Source of the DNA: Methanocorpusculaceae archaeon UBA456
Lineage (GTDB): Archaea > Halobacteriota > Methanomicrobia > Methanomicrobiales > Methanocorpusculaceae
DNA length: 20,019 nucleotides
Assembly: GCA_002496395.1 (NCBI GenBank)
Contig: DAJQ01000001.1
Span: 11,476-31,494 of the forward strand
Reading direction: 5' to 3'
Positions within the stretch are counted from its first letter, which is position 1. The number at the start of each line of letters is the position of its first letter. This document shows, piece by piece, positions 15,522 through 20,019 of the stretch. The notes beneath the pieces are model-generated. The model made no database searches, had not been told where the DNA came from, and saw only the letters and a program-made list of their open reading frames with translations. The position numbers and the translations under genes were made by a program.

Positions 15522-16198
15522 GCTGGAAGAAATGGGTTCATATTACAAAGCTGGATCCCGATCGCTCCCTGGACAGGTCTGCGATAGAGATGGTTGCAAC
15601 AAGCGGAACTGATGCACTGATGCTCTCAGGAACACTCGATGTCACCCCTGAGAAGCTGGCTGTTCTGTACGATTGTGTACGGGATTATAACCTTCCGATC
15701 GTTGTTGAACCAGCTGATCCCGGTGGCGCACGGTTTGATGGCATGGATCTCGTCTTTGTCCCGAGCGTCCTGAATGCCTCTCATCCCCGCTGGATCGTCG
15801 GCCAGCACGAGGCCTGGGTCCGGGATTATCCAATTGACTGGTCGCGGGTCGTGCCTGAGGCATATATTGTCTTAAATCCTGATTCTTCTGTTGCAAAAGT
15901 GACCGGATCTGATTGCACTCTCGCTCCTGCCGATGTTGCCGCATATGCTGCTGTTGCAGATCAATACTTCCGGTTCCCGGTCGTCTATATCGAGTATTCC
16001 GGCACCTATGGGGATCCGGCTGTCGTTAAAGCAGCTTCAGAGGCGATCACCGATGCCCGGCTCTTCTATGGTGGCGGGATCAACAGTGCTGAGCGTGCCG
16101 CCGAGATGAGCGGGTATGCAGATACCATCATCGTCGGGAATGCCGTGTACGAGGCGGGGATCGAGGCGCTGAAGGCAACGGTCAGGGCGGTCCGGTAA
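15518..16198 (+). CDS. Geranylgeranylglyceryl phosphate synthase
   Basis: 226 residues, a PcrB/GGGPS-type TIM barrel. It joins geranylgeranyl diphosphate to sn-glycerol-1-phosphate, the first committed step of archaeal membrane lipids. HITKLDPD (8-15) holds the Mg-binding aspartate. YIEYSGTYGDP (157-167), YGGGI (184-188) and IIVGNAVYE (204-212) form the phosphate and glycerol-1-phosphate binding loops. The ATG overlaps the topA stop by 4 bp (ATGA). Bacterial PcrB uses heptaprenyl diphosphate; the archaeal context favours the C20 substrate. Confidence 0.95.
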   Translation: MSWKKWVHITKLDPDRSLDRSAIEMVATSGTDALMLSGTLDVTPEKLAVLYDCVRDYNLPIVVEPADPGGARFDGMDLVFVPSVLNASHPRWIVGQHEAWVRDYPIDWSRVVPEAYIVLNPDSSVAKVTGSDCTLAPADVAAYAAVADQYFRFPVVYIEYSGTYGDPAVVKAASEAITDARLFYGGGINSAERAAEMSGYADTIIVGNAVYEAGIEALKATVRAVR

Positions 16199-16201
16199 AG
16201 G

Positions 16202-16948
16202 ATGCCCGAGGTTGATATCGTCCTCGTCGAACCCCTCTATGAGGGCAACGTCGGATTTGCAGCACGGGTGATGAAGAACTTCGGTTTTACAAATCTTGTT
16301 CTCATCAAATCCTGTGAACTTGGGAATGAGGCAAAAGCCCGCGCTTCACATGCCCGTGATGTGCTGGAATCTGCAGAAAGAATCACCCTTGAAGAGGTGT
16401 TTGAGAGGAGTGCGGTAACAATCGCCACCACCGGTACACTGGGAAAGTCGGTGACAAACCCGATGCGGATGCCGTTTTACTCCCCTGCTGAGCTCCGTGA
16501 TATCATAGCCCCGATCAATGGCCGGGTCTCCATTCTGTTTGGACGAGAGAACTGGGGGCTGAATAACGAGGAGATATCAAAGGCCGATCTCATCTGCACG
16601 ATTCCGACTTCAGAGATCTACCCGATCATCAATATCTCTCATGCAGTCGGCATCCTCTGTTATGAGCTGGCGAATCTTCCCCGGGGCGAATACCAGCTTG
16701 CATCACGGTTTGAGATGGATTACCTCTTTTCTCATATCAGTTCATTTCTCGATCGGATCTCCCACCCTCCTGAAAAACGGGCAACAACCCTGCTTCTGGT
16801 GAGGCGAATCCTCGGAAGAACCCTGTTGACTGCCCGCGAGGCGAGTACTCTTCATGGTCTTTTGAGGAGAACCGAGTGGCACCTTGACAATCCAGAAGGA
16901 AGCGATAAGTCTGATCAGGTGCCACAAAAGAGTGATGATTCTTGTTGA
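16202..16948 (+). CDS. trmJ: TrmJ-like tRNA 2'-O-methyltransferase (SPOUT)
   Basis: 248 residues. An S-adenosylmethionine-dependent SPOUT methyltransferase with the TrmH/TrmJ pattern, expected to modify the ribose of nucleotide 32 in the tRNA anticodon loop. Motif 1 is VLVEPLYEGNVGFAARVMKN (7-26). The knot motifs are ILFGRENWGLNNEE (111-124) and CTIPTSEIYPIINISHAVG (132-150). The C-terminal helical part (about 165-232) resembles the dimer/tRNA-binding extension of TrmJ. The last 15 residues are polar and probably disordered. The gene begins 3 bp after the GGGP synthase stop and overlaps dcd by 14 bp. Assignment to TrmJ over other TrmH-family enzymes rests on overall likeness. Confidence 0.87.
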   Translation: MPEVDIVLVEPLYEGNVGFAARVMKNFGFTNLVLIKSCELGNEAKARASHARDVLESAERITLEEVFERSAVTIATTGTLGKSVTNPMRMPFYSPAELRDIIAPINGRVSILFGRENWGLNNEEISKADLICTIPTSEIYPIINISHAVGILCYELANLPRGEYQLASRFEMDYLFSHISSFLDRISHPPEKRATTLLLVRRILGRTLLTAREASTLHGLLRRTEWHLDNPEGSDKSDQVPQKSDDSC

Positions 16949-17492
16949 CTGGGAGATCAGCGATCGGATCAATCGTGGGCATATTCTGATTGACCCGTAC
17001 AATCCTGAGCTGGTTCAACCAAACTCTCTTGATATCCGGCTTGGTAACCATTTTGTCTGGTACCGTCCGGGAGATGCTGTTATCGATCCCTATGACAAAA
17101 AGAGTATCGAATCTGAGACTGAGGAGACCGTTGCCGATTATTTTGATATCCTGCCGGGAATGTTTGTCCTCGCCGAGACACTTGAAGTGATTGGTCTTCC
17201 CGACAATATTGTTGCTTCTATTGAAGGCAAGAGCAGTATCGCCAGGTTCGGTGTTGAACTCCATCAGACCGGGGGCTGGATCGATGCCGGATTCCGCGGC
17301 ACTATCACACTAGAGATGTGCAATGTGAATGTCCGGCCGGTCAGGGTCTATGCGGGAATGCCCATCGGACAGCTGGTTTTCTATACCACCGAACGCGCGG
17401 CAACCCCGTATGACAAAAAACCTGATGCCAAATATATGGATCAGCGGCAGGCAACGCTCTCCCGGTATGCAGGGAACAAACGGCCTGACTGA
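16935..17492 (+). CDS. dcd: dCTP deaminase (possibly bifunctional with dUTPase)
   Basis: 185 residues from the ATG at 16935. Converts dCTP to dUTP, the source of dTMP; some archaeal members also hydrolyse dUTP to dUMP. IEGKSSIARFGVELHQTGGWIDAGF is the conserved core, and FRGTITLEM (120-128) contains the catalytic Glu127. QPNSLDIRLG (29-38) is the N-terminal family motif. A longer frame opens at 16884 within trmJ, adding 17 residues without family likeness, so the MILVDWEI start is preferred. It overlaps trmJ by 14 bp, with AAGAG before the ATG. Whether it is mono- or bifunctional cannot be told from motifs alone. Confidence 0.93.
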   Translation: MILVDWEISDRINRGHILIDPYNPELVQPNSLDIRLGNHFVWYRPGDAVIDPYDKKSIESETEETVADYFDILPGMFVLAETLEVIGLPDNIVASIEGKSSIARFGVELHQTGGWIDAGFRGTITLEMCNVNVRPVRVYAGMPIGQLVFYTTERAATPYDKKPDAKYMDQRQATLSRYAGNKRPD

Positions 17493-17494
17493 AT

Positions 17495-17545
17495 TATTAT
17501 ATAACTAATTGATACGCATACGTACTGGATTTGGGAAGGTTAATA
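17495..17545 (+). promoter_or_regulatory. thrS promoter and leader
   Basis: ATTATATAAC (about 17495-17504) is a clear TATA box 41-51 bp before the thrS ATG. Transcription should start near 17527, with a leader of about 19 nt that contains GGGAAGGT (17533-17540), a ribosome binding site spaced 5 nt from the ATG at 17546. This marks the end of the long gatCAB-topA-dcd run. Confidence 0.65.
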
Positions 17546-19375
17546 ATGCGGCTTCTTCTGATACATTCGGATTTTATTGAGTATGAGGCACAGAAAAAGA
17601 CAGTAGTGGCAGAGGAGGATATAATCGATAAAGATTCCCTCACTGAAGCCATTGCTGCATTCTGTGCAGTTGAGTCGGTTGATGAGGAGGATATCATGGA
17701 TGTCGTCAGGCAGGCGGCAGATGAGATCCTGAGAACTGCTGAGAAGGTGGGTTCATCGCGGGTGATGATCTACCCCTATGCCCATCTCTCACATGATCTC
17801 GCCCAACCGAAACAGGCCGTAGCGGCTTTAAAAGCCCTTGAAGAGAGCCTTCAGGGGAGGCTTGAGGTGAAACGGGCTCCGTTTGGGTGGTATAAATCAT
17901 TCAAACTCTCCTGTAAAGGGCACCCGCTCTCCGAACTCTCCCGGACTTTTATCCCCGGAGGATCAGAGAATGCCCCGGCAAAGAAGGAAATTTCCCATGA
18001 ATGGTTCGTTCTCACTCCAGATGGTGAGAAGAAGGATGTCAGTGAGTTTATCGATGGCTCAAACTTCAGCCGCCTGATAGAGAAGGAGACGGGATCTGCT
18101 GTCCCAACCGGCGGAGATCCTATTCACGTGGAGCTGATGCGGGCAAAGGAGCTCGTCGATTACGAGGCAAAATCTGATGTCGGGAATCTCAGGTGGATGC
18201 CGCGGGGTAAGTTGATCCGTGATCTTTTGGGAGACTACTGCCTCAGGACAGTTCTTGAGTACGGCGGATCTCCGGTAGAGACGCCGGTGATGTATGATCT
18301 CGGCGATCCTGCTATCTTTGAGCATGCAGGGAAATTTGGTGAGCGGCAGTATCGCTTTAAGTCGAATAACCGGAATATGATGCTCCGGTTCGCCGCATGC
18401 TTCGGCATGTTCTCAATTATGCATGATATGCATATCTCTCCAAACAATCTTCCGATGAAGATGTATGAGCTCTCCACCTACTCATTCCGCCATGAGCAGA
18501 AGGGAGAGGTGATCGGGTTAAAGCGGCTCCGTACCTTTACGATGCCGGATATGCATACGCTCACGAAGAATATGGAGAACGCCCTCTCCTGTTTTGAAGA
18601 ACAGCTTTTAATGGGATGGAAGAGTGGTGAGGATCTTGGAACGCCGCTTGAAGGCGCATTCCGGTGTACCCGTGACTTCTATGAAGAGCATGCAGACTGG
18701 GTAAAGCAGGTTGCGAAGATCTCGGGTAGGCCGATCCTGGTTGAGATCCTCTCTGATCGTGTTCATTACTGGGTGGCAAAGATCGATCTTGCAGCCATCG
18801 ACAGCCAGGATCGCCCCATAGAGAACCCAACGGTCCAGATTGATGTTGAGAGTGCAGATCGGTTCGGTATCTCCTATATTGACCGGGATGGCAATGTTGT
18901 CCATCCCCCGATCCTGCACTGTTCGCCAACCGGATCAATAGAACGGGTGATCTGTGCAATGCTGGAGGGAACCGCAAAGATGAAGGTGCCTTCATTCCCT
19001 GTCTGGCTTGCTCCGACCCAGGTTCGTGTTCTCCCCGTCTCAAGCAGGAATAATGATTTTGCCGCGAAGGTTGCCTCTGCATTAAATGGAGCGGATATCC
19101 GGACTGATCTCGATGATCGGGAAGAGTCAGTCGGCAAGAAGATCCGCGAGGCAGGCATGGACTGGGTGCCTTTTGTGGCTGTTGTCGGGGATCAGGAGGA
19201 AGAATCCGGTGTATTGACCGTGACAATCCGGTCTAAATCCGATCCCAAAAAGCCATATAAGGAGCAGCTCACTGTCGAAGATCTGATGGTGGCCGTCCGT
19301 TCAGAGACACGAGGAATGCCCTTCAGGCCGCTCTATACCCAGAAGCTTCTCTCGATGAAGCCACGGTATATCTAA
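17546..19375 (+). CDS. thrS: Threonyl-tRNA synthetase, archaeal type
   Basis: 609 residues from the ATG at 17546; the upstream TTG at 17531 is rejected because the ribosome binding site fits the ATG. It charges tRNA(Thr). The N-terminal part MRLLLIHSDFIEYEAQ begins the archaeal D-aminoacyl-tRNA deacylase-like editing domain (about 1-145), which replaces the bacterial TGS/N2 editing module. The class II catalytic core follows, with zinc ligands Cys285, His337 and His458. SFRHEQKGEVIGLKRLRTFT is the motif 2 region, and HCSPTGSIERVI contains motif 3. The C-terminal anticodon-binding domain starts near WLAPTQVRVLPVS. The editing domain appears complete, so mischarged Ser-tRNA(Thr) should be cleared in cis. 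Confidence 0.96.
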   Translation: MRLLLIHSDFIEYEAQKKTVVAEEDIIDKDSLTEAIAAFCAVESVDEEDIMDVVRQAADEILRTAEKVGSSRVMIYPYAHLSHDLAQPKQAVAALKALEESLQGRLEVKRAPFGWYKSFKLSCKGHPLSELSRTFIPGGSENAPAKKEISHEWFVLTPDGEKKDVSEFIDGSNFSRLIEKETGSAVPTGGDPIHVELMRAKELVDYEAKSDVGNLRWMPRGKLIRDLLGDYCLRTVLEYGGSPVETPVMYDLGDPAIFEHAGKFGERQYRFKSNNRNMMLRFAACFGMFSIMHDMHISPNNLPMKMYELSTYSFRHEQKGEVIGLKRLRTFTMPDMHTLTKNMENALSCFEEQLLMGWKSGEDLGTPLEGAFRCTRDFYEEHADWVKQVAKISGRPILVEILSDRVHYWVAKIDLAAIDSQDRPIENPTVQIDVESADRFGISYIDRDGNVVHPPILHCSPTGSIERVICAMLEGTAKMKVPSFPVWLAPTQVRVLPVSSRNNDFAAKVASALNGADIRTDLDDREESVGKKIREAGMDWVPFVAVVGDQEEESGVLTVTIRSKSDPKKPYKEQLTVEDLMVAVRSETRGMPFRPLYTQKLLSMKPRYI

Positions 19376-19380
19376 ACACC

Positions 19381-19386
19381 TTTTTT
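19381..19386 (+). terminator. T6 run after thrS
   Basis: TTTTTT begins 6 bp after the thrS stop and ends at the ATG of the next gene. T-runs act as archaeal terminators, so at least part of the thrS transcripts may end here. Its position right before a start codon makes the role uncertain. Confidence 0.35.
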
Positions 19387-20019
19387 ATGACTGCAACCGT
19401 CTCATCTGCCCTCTGTTCCACCTATGATGAGGCAGAAGTGGATGCAGCGGTGGTGCAGGCGATCAATCATCTGGGAGGTATCGGTTCATTTGTCTCTCCC
19501 GGGATGACGGTTCTCCTCAAGCCAAATCTTCTCGCAGGTACCGATCCAATAAAAGCAGTTACCACTCATCCATCTGTTGTCGGATCCATTGCCCGCATTC
19601 TGACCGCTCACGGGTGCCATGTTCTGATCGGCGACAGTCCCGGTGCCGGCACCCGGTATACTCCGGCTGCTTTGAAGAGGGCATATGAGCGATCCGGATA
19701 TGCTCCACTTGCATCGATCCCCGGTATTATGCTGAATATGAATGTCTCTCATACATCTGTTTCATCTCCGGATGGTAAAGTGGTCAGGCGTTTTCTCGTC
19801 ATCACCCCGGCCGTTGAGGCAGATGCTATCATCTCACTCTCAAAACCAAAGACCCATCTTCTGACGACCTATACCGGGGCGGTGAAGAACCTCTTCGGGG
19901 TCGTCCCGGGACATGAAAAATCCGCCTTTCATTCACGGTTCCCTGATGCAGATAGCTTTTCAGATATGCTTCTTGACCTGCATGGTGCAGTCGTCCCGGT
20001 TCTTCACCTGATGGATGCG
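19387..20019 (+). CDS. DUF362-domain protein, 3'-truncated by the window
   Basis: 211 codons are open from the ATG at 19387 to the window edge. The segments VLLKPNLLAG, HPSVVGSIARIL, GCHVLIGDSPGAG and SKPKTHLLTTYTGAVKNLFG mark the DUF362 family. These are iron-sulfur-associated proteins of uncertain function in many anaerobes and methanogens, often with a ferredoxin domain at the C-terminus. That part would lie outside the window. The gene begins 11 bp after thrS. No ribosome binding site is visible, since a T6 run directly precedes the ATG. Confidence 0.88.
   Translation, partial: MTATVSSALCSTYDEAEVDAAVVQAINHLGGIGSFVSPGMTVLLKPNLLAGTDPIKAVTTHPSVVGSIARILTAHGCHVLIGDSPGAGTRYTPAALKRAYERSGYAPLASIPGIMLNMNVSHTSVSSPDGKVVRRFLVITPAVEADAIISLSKPKTHLLTTYTGAVKNLFGVVPGHEKSAFHSRFPDADSFSDMLLDLHGAVVPVLHLMDA

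Noticed and set aside
18561..19226. 221-codon frame opposite thrS
   Set aside because: Rich in Ser, Arg, Pro and Gln without domains, and it lies fully over the conserved thrS core; a mirror of its codon bias.

Overview
The window comes from a euryarchaeal methanogen, most likely a member of Methanomicrobia/Methanomicrobiales. The evidence is the gene content. It includes geranylgeranylglyceryl phosphate synthase (archaeal ether lipids), an archaeal threonyl-tRNA synthetase with the archaeal editing N-domain, an archaeal topoisomerase I with a helix-hairpin-helix tail, an Fe-S XPD-like helicase, a MobA of the type that serves molybdopterin enzymes, and a DUF362 protein. TATA boxes and GGAGGTGATC-like ribosome binding sites fit an archaeon. 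The genus is inferred only from protein style, since no rRNA or tRNA is present.

Layout, left to right. (1) The 3' part of pyrK (+) runs convergently into a minus-strand operon helicase - ogt - mobA (3642 to 575). A perfect 9-bp hairpin sits at the shared 3' ends. (2) A 273-bp divergent gap (3643-3915) separates the helicase from purB (+). (3) The minus-strand block 8320-5280 holds a DUF2178 membrane protein, an XRE regulator, an ABC transporter of the MacB/FtsX type (ATPase, then permease) and a SnoaL/NTF2-like protein. (4) A divergent region at about 8321-8467 carries three near-identical 17-bp palindromes at exactly 32-bp intervals, next to the TATA box of a small gene that may encode a ribbon-helix-helix protein. 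(5) A long plus-strand run of tightly spaced or overlapping genes follows: small regulator-like gene, AsnB-like synthetase without a glutaminase, gatC, gatA, gatB, topA, GGGP synthase, trmJ, dcd. After a clear promoter come thrS and the start of a DUF362 gene cut by the window end.

Most genes are housekeeping: pyrimidine and purine synthesis, DNA alkylation repair and helicase, Asn-tRNA transamidation, tRNA methylation and charging, DNA topology, lipid synthesis and dUTP supply. The accessory part is about 5.3-8.7 kb: the transporter, its nearby one-component regulator, and the divergent region with phased operators. That region is the best candidate for something undescribed. No mobile element, CRISPR array, tRNA or rRNA was seen, and no gene-free stretch exceeds 300 bp.
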